A stretch of 64,000 bases of DNA, taken from Nannocystis sp. (GTDB lineage Bacteria; Myxococcota_A; Polyangia; Nannocystales; Nannocystaceae). Position 1 is the first letter of the stretch. The number at the start of each line of letters is the position of its first letter. The notes beneath the pieces were generated by a model. The model was not told where the DNA came from and ran no database searches. It saw only the letters and a list, made by a program, of their open reading frames with translations. Both the position numbers and the translations under genes were made by a program. The stretch spans positions 16,390 through 80,389 of the forward strand of contig NZ_JADJNN010000025.1 in the NCBI RefSeq assembly GCF_016714285.1. Direction: 5' to 3'. Positions 1-8,060 of the stretch are shown piece by piece.

Positions 1-586
1 CCAGGCTCTCCTTCGGCGCCAGCGTCAGCGCCGGCAGCCCCGCGGCCTGCAGCGCCGCCGCGGCCGCGACCACCTGTCCCTTCGACCAGCACTCGCGCTC
101 GCCGACCAGCGCCGCGACCACGTACGACAGCGGCGTGAGGTCCCCGCTCGCCCCCACCGAACCCTCCGCCGGGATGCACGGCAGGACCCGGCGCTCGAGC
201 AGCGCGCACAGGTGCTCGAGCACCACCGGCCGCACCCCCGACCACCCGCCCGCCAGCGCCGTCAGGCGCACCGCCACCACCGCCGCGGCCTCGACCTCGT
301 CGAGCAGGCGCCCGGTCCCGCAGCCGTGGAAGCGCATCAGGTTGATCGGCATCTGGGCCACGTGCTCGGGCGCCACCGCCGTCACGCACGAGTCGCCGAA
401 GCCCGTGTTGACCCCGTACACCACCTCGCCCGCGCCCAGCCGCCGCGCGAGCTGCTCGGCGCCGGCAGACAGGCGGGCGCGAAAGCCCGGGTCCGGATCG
501 AGGCGCGGCTGGGCGCGCCCCTCCGCGATCGCCACGATCTCCGCGATCGTCCGCCGCCGCCCGTCGATCAACACCACGTCAGTCAC
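1..586 (-). CDS. MIO-type aromatic amino acid ammonia-lyase (HAL/PAL family), 3' end beyond the window
   Basis: The 195 visible residues are the N-terminal part of a histidine/phenylalanine ammonia-lyase-type enzyme. The catalytic tyrosine loop YGVNTGFGD (Tyr57) and the ASGD motif (Ala146-Ser147-Gly148) that cyclises to the MIO electrophile are both present, followed by LTPLSY. Such lyases deaminate an aromatic amino acid to an aryl acrylate, and in aryl-polyene and xanthomonadin-type clusters they are thought to supply the starter acid. The GTG start overlaps the stop of the acyltransferase gene by four bases (GTGA), so it belongs to the same operon. True histidine degradation is less likely because the neighbours are lipid/polyketide enzymes and no other hut degradation gene adjoins; HutD at 13 kb is separate. 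The substrate (Tyr, Phe or His) cannot be read from the visible part. Confidence 0.87.
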   Translation of the reverse strand, partial: MTDVVLIDGRRRTIAEIVAIAEGRAQPRLDPDPGFRARLSAGAEQLARRLGAGEVVYGVNTGFGDSCVTAVAPEHVAQMPINLMRFHGCGTGRLLDEVEAAAVVAVRLTALAGGWSGVRPVVLEHLCALLERRVLPCIPAEGSVGASGDLTPLSYVVAALVGERECWSKGQVVAAAAALQAAGLPALTLAPKESL

Positions 587-1512
587 CGCGGCTCCTCGGG
601 TGCCCGCCAGAAATCATAGAAGTTGAACCAATTGTCGGGCGCCAGCCGGCAGTAGTGCTCGAGGCGATCGGCGTAGCGCTGGACATGGGCGGCGAGGGCC
701 GCCTCGCGGGCGCCCCGCGGCAGTTCTAGATGCTCCCCCAGCGGCTCGCAATACAGATCGTAGCGGTTCGGGGCCCGGTACAGGCCGAAGGTGAGGAAAA
801 CCGGGCAGCGCAGCAGCGCCGCGAGCGTGTACGGTCCGGTCGGGAACCGGGCCCTCGCCCCGAGGAACTCGGCCGTCGCCGTCTTGTCGTTGACCCCGAC
901 CCTGTCCCCGAGGATCGCCACCAGCTCGCCGCGCTCGATCGCCGCCTGCACCGCGAAGATGTAGCTCGTGTCCTTCGGATCGATCTCGATGACCCGCCCG
1001 CGAAAGTCGGCGCCCACCGTCGCCAGGAAGCTGTTGATCATCCGCGCGTTGTGAAAGTACGCGAGGATGTTGACCACGAACTCGCGGTCCTTGCTGAGCG
1101 CCCGCATCACCTCGAAGGACCCGAGGTGCGCCCCCAGCAGGATCGCCCCGCGTCCGTCCGCCCGCAGGCGCTCGAGGTGCTCCTGCCCGTGCGCGTGCAG
1201 CTCGAAGCGCCGCGTCTCGCCGCGGACCAGGAACACGCGATCGAGGGCGCACACCGCGAAGTTGTAGATATTGCGGTAAGCCCCCCAGAAGCCCGCCGGG
1301 CGCCCGACCCGGCGCAAGAAGTCCTGCGCCGCCCGCCGCGCCGGCCCGGCGAAGATCGCGTAATAAAACACGATCACCCGCAGCAAGAGCCCCGCCCCGC
1401 GGCGACCGAACACGCGACACACCACGAGCACCGCTCGCACGCCGAGCACCGTGCCCTTCTCGCGGCGCACCATCCACGCCCGGTCGTCAGCGGTCTCCGC
1501 CATCTCGCTCAC
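583..1512 (-). CDS. LpxL/HtrB-like lysophospholipid acyltransferase
   Basis: About 309 residues of the lauroyl/myristoyl acyltransferase superfamily. The sequence holds GAHLGSFE, the usual H-x4-E/D catalytic block, then a GDR motif and FPTGPYTLA, which are typical of this family. These enzymes transfer an acyl chain at the inner face of the inner membrane. In aryl-polyene clusters the corresponding gene is proposed to attach the polyene carboxylate to a lipid anchor. The GTG start at 1512 is chosen because it overlaps the glycosyltransferase stop as GTGA, the same junction style as the next gene; an ATG three codons downstream (1503) is the alternative. The gene lies inside the pigment operon, between the glycosyltransferase and the ammonia-lyase. 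Confidence 0.85.
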   Translation of the reverse strand: MSEMAETADDRAWMVRREKGTVLGVRAVLVVCRVFGRRGAGLLLRVIVFYYAIFAGPARRAAQDFLRRVGRPAGFWGAYRNIYNFAVCALDRVFLVRGETRRFELHAHGQEHLERLRADGRGAILLGAHLGSFEVMRALSKDREFVVNILAYFHNARMINSFLATVGADFRGRVIEIDPKDTSYIFAVQAAIERGELVAILGDRVGVNDKTATAEFLGARARFPTGPYTLAALLRCPVFLTFGLYRAPNRYDLYCEPLGEHLELPRGAREAALAAHVQRYADRLEHYCRLAPDNWFNFYDFWRAPEEPR

Positions 1513-2270
1513 CGCGCCGCCGGCAGACTCCGCGGCCCGCGCCCGAGCAGCCGCAGCAGCGGCCGCCACAGCAACGCCGTCATCGCCAGCCGCGTGTGCA
1601 TCCCCGCGATCCGGAGATTGTCCCGCAGCATGTGAAAGTGCGACACCCCGCCCTCGTCGCGCCCGAGGTAGCGGACCTGCGTCGGCAGGTTGACGATCGG
1701 CACCCCCATCCAGGCCATGCGCACCGCGATCTCGATGTCGAAGTCCATGCGGTCGCCGGTGCGTGGCACCGCCAGCGCCGCCGCCAGCGGATACACCCGA
1801 AACCCGCACATCGGGTCCGTGATCACCCCGCGGCCGACCTCCACCGCCGTCCAAAATAGCGTGATCTTGCGGCCGATCAGCCGCCCCAGCGGCGCCGTCG
1901 CGTCGTACTCGGGCGCACCCAACACCAGCGCCTCCGGCCGGGCCTGCGCCGCCGCCAGGAAGCGCGGGATGTCCTCCAGCTGGTGCTGCCCGTCGGCGTC
2001 CACCTGCAGCGCGTGCGTGTAGCCGAGCTCGCGCGCGTACGCGAAGCCCGTCTTGACCGCCGCCCCCTTGCCGCCGTTGACCGCCCGCCGGGTCGTGTGC
2101 GCCAGCCCCTCGCGCCCGAGCTCCGCCACCGCCTCGCGCCCCGCCGCCGCGCTGCCGTCGTCGACCACCACCACGTCGGCCATCTGCGCCCGCACCCGCT
2201 CCACCACCGCCCGCACCGTCAGCGGGTTGTCGAAGGTGGGGATCAGCGCGCACACCCGGAACTCAGCCAC
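1509..2270 (-). CDS. Family 2 glycosyltransferase of the pigment cluster
   Basis: A 253-residue GT-A fold glycosyltransferase. It opens with a strand and PTFDNP, then VVVDDGS (about residues 35-40) for nucleotide binding, and QVDADGQH (about 89-96) holding the metal-binding DxD. It resembles dolichyl-phosphate-mannose-synthase-like GT2 enzymes that are common in aryl-polyene clusters, where they probably glycosylate the lipid anchor. The GTG start at 2270 is inferred: it overlaps the end of the ligase-dehydratase gene by a few bases, and the longer reading frame upstream (to 2306) would duplicate coding sequence of that gene. A TGTCC-N4-GGACA palindrome sits exactly at this junction. The sugar donor is unknown. 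Confidence 0.85.
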   Translation of the reverse strand: MAEFRVCALIPTFDNPLTVRAVVERVRAQMADVVVVDDGSAAAGREAVAELGREGLAHTTRRAVNGGKGAAVKTGFAYARELGYTHALQVDADGQHQLEDIPRFLAAAQARPEALVLGAPEYDATAPLGRLIGRKITLFWTAVEVGRGVITDPMCGFRVYPLAAALAVPRTGDRMDFDIEIAVRMAWMGVPIVNLPTQVRYLGRDEGGVSHFHMLRDNLRIAGMHTRLAMTALLWRPLLRLLGRGPRSLPAAR

Positions 2271-4146
2271 CTGTCCCTCCGGACATGTCCTCAAGGCCAC
2301 TCGCAAACTCGCCCGAGAAGTCGAGCACGCCCGCGCTGCACTGCTCCCCCGCGCGGGCCAACGTGAAGCTCAGCTGCCGCCGCGGCGCGTCGAGGCGCAG
2401 CTGCAGCTCGAGCTCGTCGCCCGGCGCGATCGCCCGGCGAAACTTGAGCCGGGCGATCCGCCGCGGCTCGCCGAGCTCGGGGTACAGCGCCCGCGCCCGC
2501 GCCAGCACCAGCGCCACCAGCTGCGCCACCCCGGGCAGCACCGGCAGGCCGACGAAGTGCCCGCGGAAGAACGCCAGGTCGCGCGGCACCTGGACCGCGA
2601 AGCGGTGCCCACCGGCGACCTCACGCTGCTCCCGGATCACGAACTCCGTGCGCGGCGGCCCCTCCTTCGCCGCCGGGCGCTCGAACAGCGCCAGCAGGCT
2701 CGCCCGCGTCAGCTTGCCGCTGGCCTCCCGTGGCAGCCGCGGCACGACCTTGATCTTGCGCGGCACCACCACCGGGTCGAACCACTGCAACAGCCCCTGC
2801 CGCACCCGCGCCACCAGCTCGGCGTCCGGCCCCGGCGTCCGGGCGACCACCGCCGCCACGATCTCCTGCCCGCGCGGCCCCTCCACCGCGCTCGCGGCGA
2901 CCGCCGCGTCGGCCAGCCACGCCTGGGCCAGCAGGCGCTGCTCGACCTCCGCCAGCGCCACCCGCTTGCCGCCGATCTTCAGCACCCCGTCGCGCCGCCC
3001 GAGCAGACGGAAGCGGCCGCCCTCGACCACCTCGATCACGTCCTCGCAGGCGAAGGGGATCGCGGCATCGGGCGGCAAGAAGGGCGAGCGCAGCAGCAGC
3101 CGCCCGCTCGCGTCGGCCACGATCTCCACCCCCGGCAGCGCCGCCCAGGTCGCCTCGAGCGCCCCCGGCAGGTGCCGCCGCCACGCGATCCCGCCGGTCT
3201 CCGAGGCCCCGTAGATCTCCGTCACCGCCAGCCCGAGCCCGCCGAGCGCCGCCGCCGTCTCGCTCGGCAGCGCCGCGCCCGACGAGAACACCCCCGCGAA
3301 GCTCGGCAGCTCGCCCGCGTCCAGCACCGTCAGGCTGCGCAAATGGATCGGCACACTGACCAGCAAATCAGCCGCGTGCCGCCTCGCCGTCGCCGCCACC
3401 GTCTCGGCGTGCAGCGGCGTCTCGCGCACGAAGCTCGCCCCCGCCGCCAGCGGCATCAACACGCTGAACAGCAGCCCGTAGAGGTGATGCGGCGGCACCG
3501 TCGCCACCACCCGCCGCGCCGGCGTCACCGCGAAGCAGCGCGCCAGCGTGGCCGCCTCGCCCAGCAATTGCGCCGCCGTCTTCGGGCAGGCCTGGTGCGC
3601 CCCCGTGCTGCCCGAGGTGTACACGGTGGCGATCACCCGCGCCCCGTCGATCCCCGCGAGCCCCGCCGGACCTGTCCCCGGGGACAGCTCCTCCCCGACC
3701 CCGACTGCGTTCGCCGAAGCTGTCCCCGGGGACAGCTCATCCGCCCCGCCGACTGGCCCCGACGGACCTGTCCCGGGGGACAGCTCATCACCCAGCCACG
3801 GCCGCAGGTCGAACTCATCGGGCGTGTCCGTGTCGTGCAGCAGCGCGACCACCCCCGGTCGCCGCCGCAGCGCCCGGACCGTCTCCGGCGCCGCGTTCGG
3901 CGGCAGCGCCACCGCGTGCCCGCGCTCCCACGCCGCCAGGACCGCGACCGCCACGTGGTAGCGATCGCCGCACACCACCAGCACCTCGCTCCCCGGCCCC
4001 GGCGGCGGCAGGCGCCGCGCCACCGCCAACACATCGCGCAGCAGATCGCTCCCGCGACGGACCCCGTCGGCCCCGAGCGCCACCAGATCCCCCGCGGCGT
4101 GGGCCACCGGACGAAACAGCGAGGGTCCGTTTGCGACGTCGTTCAT
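2263..4146 (-). CDS. Acyl-ACP/CoA ligase fused to a hotdog dehydratase (ApeH-ApeI-like fusion)
   Basis: A 627-residue two-domain protein. Residues 1 to about 500 form an ANL-superfamily adenylating enzyme: phosphate loop VYTSGSTG (about 175-182), EIYGASETGG, GRRDGVLKIGG and a C-terminal ASGKLTR lysine motif. The last ~110 residues match a FabA/FabZ-like hotdog dehydratase (FFRGHF, VLPGVAQ). In characterised aryl-polyene systems a ligase loads the aryl starter onto an acyl carrier protein and a separate dehydratase forms the conjugated double bonds; here both are on one chain. The ATG overlaps the stop of the membrane-protein gene as ATGA. Just upstream of the phosphate loop lie three 16-residue repeats, each beginning with ELSPGT and encoded around the palindrome TGTCCCCGGGGACA or a close variant, which the family does not normally have. 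Confidence 0.88.
   Translation of the reverse strand: MNDVANGPSLFRPVAHAAGDLVALGADGVRRGSDLLRDVLAVARRLPPPGPGSEVLVVCGDRYHVAVAVLAAWERGHAVALPPNAAPETVRALRRRPGVVALLHDTDTPDEFDLRPWLGDELSPGTGPSGPVGGADELSPGTASANAVGVGEELSPGTGPAGLAGIDGARVIATVYTSGSTGAHQACPKTAAQLLGEAATLARCFAVTPARRVVATVPPHHLYGLLFSVLMPLAAGASFVRETPLHAETVAATARRHAADLLVSVPIHLRSLTVLDAGELPSFAGVFSSGAALPSETAAALGGLGLAVTEIYGASETGGIAWRRHLPGALEATWAALPGVEIVADASGRLLLRSPFLPPDAAIPFACEDVIEVVEGGRFRLLGRRDGVLKIGGKRVALAEVEQRLLAQAWLADAAVAASAVEGPRGQEIVAAVVARTPGPDAELVARVRQGLLQWFDPVVVPRKIKVVPRLPREASGKLTRASLLALFERPAAKEGPPRTEFVIREQREVAGGHRFAVQVPRDLAFFRGHFVGLPVLPGVAQLVALVLARARALYPELGEPRRIARLKFRRAIAPGDELELQLRLDAPRRQLSFTLARAGEQCSAGVLDFSGEFASGLEDMSGGTGG
2272..2285. repeat. 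TGTCC-N4-GGACA palindrome at a gene junction
   Basis: The sequence is TGTCCCTCCGGACA. It lies over the start of the glycosyltransferase gene and the last codons of the ligase-dehydratase gene. It is one member of a dispersed palindrome family in the window, with copies near 3.7, 12.6, 14.3 and 52.6 kb. It could form a small stem or bind a dimeric protein; neither role can be decided from sequence. Confidence 0.6.
3673..3782. repeat. Three in-frame palindromes at exact 48-bp spacing inside the ligase gene
   Basis: TGTCCCCGGGGACA occurs at 3673 and 3721 and TGTCCCGGGGGACA at 3769, so the unit is exactly 48 bp (16 codons). On the coding strand each palindrome encodes the peptide LSPGT. The DNA between the palindromes has diverged while the palindromes stayed almost constant. 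The encoded segment is a Gly/Pro/Ala-rich loop directly before the adenylation phosphate loop, where an insertion would be tolerated. Confidence 0.85.
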
Positions 4147-4754
4147 GCGCGGCGGAGGAAGCGGGCCAGCAGGCGGTCCGGCAGCGAGTCCCCAAATTGC
4201 TGGAACACCCGCTTGCGGACCAGGAACTCGAGCGTGAAGCCGAACCCGACCAGGATATACGCCAAAATTCCGGTGTACAGCGCCCACCACGACACCGGCG
4301 CCGCCGCGGCCAGCCCCGCGCACGCGGCCGCGTTGGCGGCGAAGAACCAGCACCACCAGGCCGTGACCTTGCGACAATACGCCGGTCCGCCCTCCGGTAA
4401 TTCGGGCTCCTGGAGCCGCGCATAGCGCTCCACCAGCGACACCGGCCCGCGCAGCGACGCCGCGAAGTTGGCCAGCAGGGTCAGGTTCACCAGCACCGGC
4501 AGCGCCAGATAAAACCGCGGCTCGGCCAGCGCCGCCCCGAGCCCCACGAGCCCCGCCAGCGCCAGCGGCAGGCGGACCACCGCCCTGCGCTGCTCCGCCG
4601 GCGCCGCCCACACGCGCAGCGCCAGGTTCGGCAACAACAGCCCCAGCATCACCAGCCCCAGCGATCGCGGATCCAGCCGCGAGACCCCGAAGTACAGCGC
4701 CGCCGGGTAGCCGATCACGATGAGCGCGCGGACCACTGCGAGCACGACGCGCAA
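4143..4754 (-). CDS. COG4648-type integral membrane protein of aryl-polyene clusters
   Basis: 203 residues with several hydrophobic segments: one near the N terminus (about 1-25), two around 30-50 and 65-95, and two towards the C terminus (about 135-175). Small membrane proteins of this type regularly sit between the acyl carrier protein and the ligase genes in aryl-polyene clusters; their biochemical role is not established. The start is a TTG, five bases after the end of the ACP gene. The 3' end overlaps the ligase ATG by four bases. Family membership is inferred from size, topology and position in the operon. Confidence 0.75.
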   Translation of the reverse strand: MRVVLAVVRALIVIGYPAALYFGVSRLDPRSLGLVMLGLLLPNLALRVWAAPAEQRRAVVRLPLALAGLVGLGAALAEPRFYLALPVLVNLTLLANFAASLRGPVSLVERYARLQEPELPEGGPAYCRKVTAWWCWFFAANAAACAGLAAAAPVSWWALYTGILAYILVGFGFTLEFLVRKRVFQQFGDSLPDRLLARFLRRA

Positions 4755-4758
4755 GCGA

Positions 4759-5040
4759 TCAGGCCGCCTGCTGCTCGTGGATGAAGGTCGCCAGGTTGTT
4801 CACCGACGCGAAGATGTGCCGGTTCTGGGCGTCGTCGGCCTTGGTCTTCACGCCGTACTTCTTGTTGATCGCCATCGCCAGCTCGAGCACGTCGATCGAG
4901 TCGAGCCCGAGCCCCTCGACCAGCAACGGCGCCTCGGGGTCGATGTCGTCGGGGCTCATGTCCTGCAGCATGAGCGCCTCGATGATGAGCTCCTTGATCT
5001 CGCGGACCAGGGGTGCGGGCGGGGCGGCGGCGGTCGACAT
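4759..5040 (-). CDS. Acyl carrier protein
   Basis: 93 residues of a PP-binding four-helix acyl carrier protein. The phosphopantetheine attachment serine is Ser48 in GLGLDSIDVLELA. The protein is acidic, as ACPs usually are. It is the first gene of the minus-strand pigment operon, about 120 bp from the divergent ketoreductase. It presumably carries the growing polyene chain in a type II iterative synthase; the ketosynthases are not in this window and should lie beyond its left edge or elsewhere. Confidence 0.93.
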   Translation of the reverse strand: MSTAAAPPAPLVREIKELIIEALMLQDMSPDDIDPEAPLLVEGLGLDSIDVLELAMAINKKYGVKTKADDAQNRHIFASVNNLATFIHEQQAA

Positions 5041-5161
5041 CGGAGGCGCATCCTAAGGGCAGCCCTCCGGCTTCGGCAAGCCGCCAGGCGGCATTTGCCC
5101 GCGCAATGCGCAATTTCGGTCACTTTCCTCCAGCCAGCCCCAGGTCTACGCTCCCGGGCCC
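5041..5161. promoter_or_regulatory. Divergent promoter region of the pigment operon and its ketoreductase
   Basis: The 121 bp between the ACP start (minus strand) and the ketoreductase start (plus strand) must hold both promoters. I see no clear sigma-70 boxes, operator repeat or palindrome in it. The call rests only on gene geometry. Confidence 0.5.
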
Positions 5162-5941
5162 ATGACAACAGCCAGCACCCCCCGCGTCGCCGTGGTCACC
5201 GGCGGCGGCAGCGGCATCGGCCGCGCCACCGCCCTCCTCTTCGCCGAGAGCGGCTACGCCGTCGCCATCTGGGACATGGCGGAGCAGGCCGGCCACGACA
5301 CCCTGCAGGCGATCACCGCCGCCGGCGGCGTCGCCGTGTTTCACCGCGTCGACGTGAGCCAGGCCTCCTCCACCGTCGAGGCCGCGGCCGGCGTGCGCGC
5401 CCAGTTCGGCCGCGTCGACGTCCTGATCAACAACGCCGGCATCGTCCGCGACGCCCAGCTGGTCAAGGTCCGGGACGGCAAGGTCGTCGCCCAGATGAGC
5501 GAGGAGCAGTTCGACGCCGTCGTCAACGTCAACCTCAAGGGCGTGTTCAACTGCACCCAGTCGGTCGTCCCCACGATGATCGAGCAGCGCTACGGTCGCA
5601 TCGTCAGCACCTCCTCGGTGGTCGGCCTCTACGGCAACTTCGGCCAGACCAACTACGTCGCCGCCAAGGCCGGCGTCATCGGCATGACGAAGGTCTGGGC
5701 CCGCGAGCTCGGCAAGTACAACATCACCGCCAACGCCGTCGCCCCCGGCTTCATCGCCACCGAGATGGTCAAGTCGATCCCGGAGAAGGTGATGCAGCAC
5801 ATGATCGAGCACACCCCGGTCGGCCGCGTCGGCCAGCCCGAGGACATCGCCCGCGCCTACCTCTTCCTCGCCGACGAGCGCTCGAGCTTCATCACCGGCG
5901 CCGTGCTCAGCGTCGACGGCGGCAGCGTCACCGGCACCTGA
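5162..5941 (+). CDS. fabG: Short-chain dehydrogenase, FabG-type 3-oxoacyl-ACP reductase
   Basis: 259 residues with the full SDR signature: cofactor loop TGGGSGIGRA (about 13-22), NNAG (90-93), catalytic Ser near 152, Tyr165 and Lys169 in YVAAK, and a C-terminal VDGGS. The enzyme reduces 3-oxoacyl-ACP with NADPH. Facing the pigment operon across a shared promoter region, it is a good candidate for the ketoreductase (ApeQ-like role) of the aryl-polyene pathway, although a general fatty-acid role cannot be excluded. The ATG at 5162 gives the normal family length. Confidence 0.93.
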   Translation: MTTASTPRVAVVTGGGSGIGRATALLFAESGYAVAIWDMAEQAGHDTLQAITAAGGVAVFHRVDVSQASSTVEAAAGVRAQFGRVDVLINNAGIVRDAQLVKVRDGKVVAQMSEEQFDAVVNVNLKGVFNCTQSVVPTMIEQRYGRIVSTSSVVGLYGNFGQTNYVAAKAGVIGMTKVWARELGKYNITANAVAPGFIATEMVKSIPEKVMQHMIEHTPVGRVGQPEDIARAYLFLADERSSFITGAVLSVDGGSVTGT

Positions 5942-6101
5942 TCGTCCTCTGCCCCTGACGACCCGTCGATGCCCCTGTACATGCACAAGCTGCCGTGCAA
6001 CTTCGGCGTCGCTGCGCAGCATCGCTCCGGGGCGGGGCGCGGGGCAGCGCGGGTACGTTGTTCCTCGCCCGCGTTGCGGCGGCTGAGAGAAACGACTAGC
6101 G

Positions 6102-7964
6102 TTGTCGCCTGTGACGGACGACGACGATCGGTGGCTCCCCGAGCTCCTGCGGGAGCAGGGCTACCGCGGCCAGATACGTCAACATGGCTGGTATGAGTGC
6201 CTGGTCTGGCGCGGCGAGGAGCGCTGGCTCGGCCACGGCGTCGACGCCCACGCGGCGCTCGAGCACCTCCTCGCGCAGATGTTCCCGTCGCTCGCCGCCC
6301 GCGCGCTCTACGATCGCTGGGCCACTGTCACAACCCCCGAGGCGACCCCGGAAGCGACCGAGCCGCCGACGGCTCCGATCGCGGCCAGCACCCCGCTCAC
6401 ATTCCCCGTCACCACCACCACGGACCCGCTCCCGACCGCCGCCCGGCCCGAGCCAGCGCCGGTCGCAGCGGAGCCCGAGCGTCGCCCGTTCGAGCCCCCT
6501 CGCGTCGGCGAACGCCTGATCCTCTCGCTCCCCACCTACCCCGCCGCCGCGATCGCCGAGGCCCGCGAGACCCTCGAGGATATCCTCAAAGAGATCGCCG
6601 ACGCCCGCCCCGACTTCGCGCTCATGGCCCCGCGCCTGCAGAAGATCCACATGCTCGGCTGGATCTGTCGCGCCCGCGGCCTCGACGAGCAATTCACCGG
6701 CGAGCACAAGGTCGCAATCCTCGTCCGCCGCGTCGCCCACGAGCTCACCAATATCAGCAAGATCATGTGGCCCGGCTCGGTGCAGGCGCTGCAGATGAAC
6801 GCCCGCCCCGACTGCGTGGTCGGCGAGCTCGGCGTCAAGACAGCCAGCCTCGTGCGCACCTGGAACGACGCCAGCGAGTACGTCCAGACCCACCGCGAGC
6901 GCGCCATGCACTCGGATGTCCCGCTCGACGACTACGGCTGGGCCGACGACCTGCGCCGCCCGCAGACCGGCGACCCGCGGCAGATCCTCCGCGACGCCCA
7001 GCTCACCGTCGAGACCCTCGCCGGCGCCGCCCAGGAGCCCCCGCCCCGCCACCTCAGCACCCCGCCCGAGGAGCTCGGCCAGGACTCGATCGACGCCCTC
7101 GTCAAGCACGTCCAGCAGCTGCGGGCGATCCGCATCCACAGCCTCCAGCCCGAGCTGTGGGGCTGCGTCATGGGCCGCCTGCGCTGGCTCTCCGGTCGCC
7201 TCGGCGACCGCGCCCCCGCCCTCCGCAAGTGGCTCGACCCCGAGTTTCGCCCGCCCGTCGACACCTCGCGCGCCGCCGCCGCCCAGAGCGAGCAGCTGCG
7301 CCAGCGCCAGCTCGCCGTCCGCAGCGAGCGCGAACAGCTGAGCGCCACCCAGACGACCCAGCTCGGCGCCTGGCTGCTCCGCGCCTTCGACGCCTTCAAC
7401 ACCCCCGACGTCGCCGCCCTCGTCGGCGACCTCCGCCCCGTCATCCTCGAGCTCGACGACGACGCCCTCCCGGACGCCGACCGCCGCCTCCGTCGCCGCC
7501 TCCGCGACCTCAAGTCCCACCTGCGCAACGCCCCCGAGGGCGACGAGCCCGAGCTCGAGCAGGACTACGACAGCATCAAGATCGACCTCACCAGCGTCAC
7601 CCCGAACGAGGCCGACGACGACTCCCTCGCCGCCCTCGTCCGCGCCCGCGTCCGCGGCAAGTCGGCCCTGTTCGTCAGCAACCGCGACGACCCCGATCTC
7701 AAGGCCAAGCTCGAGGACCAGCTCGGCCTCGACATCAGCTGGTGCGACGGCAACCCGCGCAAGGTCCAGGCCCAGTGCGAGAGCATCGCCCGCCGCAGCT
7801 ACGACCTCGTGCTGATCGCCACCGGCTTCCAGGCGCACACGATCGACGGCATCCTCGCCCGCGCCGCGCGGGCCGGCGGCGTCCCCTACGTCCGCGTGTT
7901 CAAGGGCCGCCCCCTCGCGTGCGTCCGCGCCCTCGCCCGCAGCCTCGGCATGCACGAGGGCTGA
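6102..7964 (+). CDS. Uncharacterised 620-residue protein with a DUF2325-like C-terminal domain
   Basis: I do not recognise the protein as a whole. Residues 1-70 form a small mixed domain, 75-125 a Pro/Thr-rich linker, and about 130-510 a mostly helical Arg/Asp/Glu-rich body. The last ~100 residues (from KSALFVSN) read as an alternating Rossmann-like fold ending in a RPLACVRALARSL helix, which resembles DUF2325, a domain thought to bind a ligand in regulators. No signal peptide or membrane segment is seen, so it should be cytoplasmic. The TTG at 6102 is the longest start; GTG at 6111 is equally plausible. It is followed on the same strand by the adenylate cyclase, about 96 bp away. Confidence 0.7.
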   Translation: MSPVTDDDDRWLPELLREQGYRGQIRQHGWYECLVWRGEERWLGHGVDAHAALEHLLAQMFPSLAARALYDRWATVTTPEATPEATEPPTAPIAASTPLTFPVTTTTDPLPTAARPEPAPVAAEPERRPFEPPRVGERLILSLPTYPAAAIAEARETLEDILKEIADARPDFALMAPRLQKIHMLGWICRARGLDEQFTGEHKVAILVRRVAHELTNISKIMWPGSVQALQMNARPDCVVGELGVKTASLVRTWNDASEYVQTHRERAMHSDVPLDDYGWADDLRRPQTGDPRQILRDAQLTVETLAGAAQEPPPRHLSTPPEELGQDSIDALVKHVQQLRAIRIHSLQPELWGCVMGRLRWLSGRLGDRAPALRKWLDPEFRPPVDTSRAAAAQSEQLRQRQLAVRSEREQLSATQTTQLGAWLLRAFDAFNTPDVAALVGDLRPVILELDDDALPDADRRLRRRLRDLKSHLRNAPEGDEPELEQDYDSIKIDLTSVTPNEADDDSLAALVRARVRGKSALFVSNRDDPDLKAKLEDQLGLDISWCDGNPRKVQAQCESIARRSYDLVLIATGFQAHTIDGILARAARAGGVPYVRVFKGRPLACVRALARSLGMHEG

Positions 7965-8060
7965 GCAAGCCGTCGCCGACGCTCACCGGCGCCCTCGCCC
8001 GCCGCGCCAGGGCCCCACCCGCGCCCTCGCCCGCTGCGCTAAGCTCCGCCCGGAGGCCGG

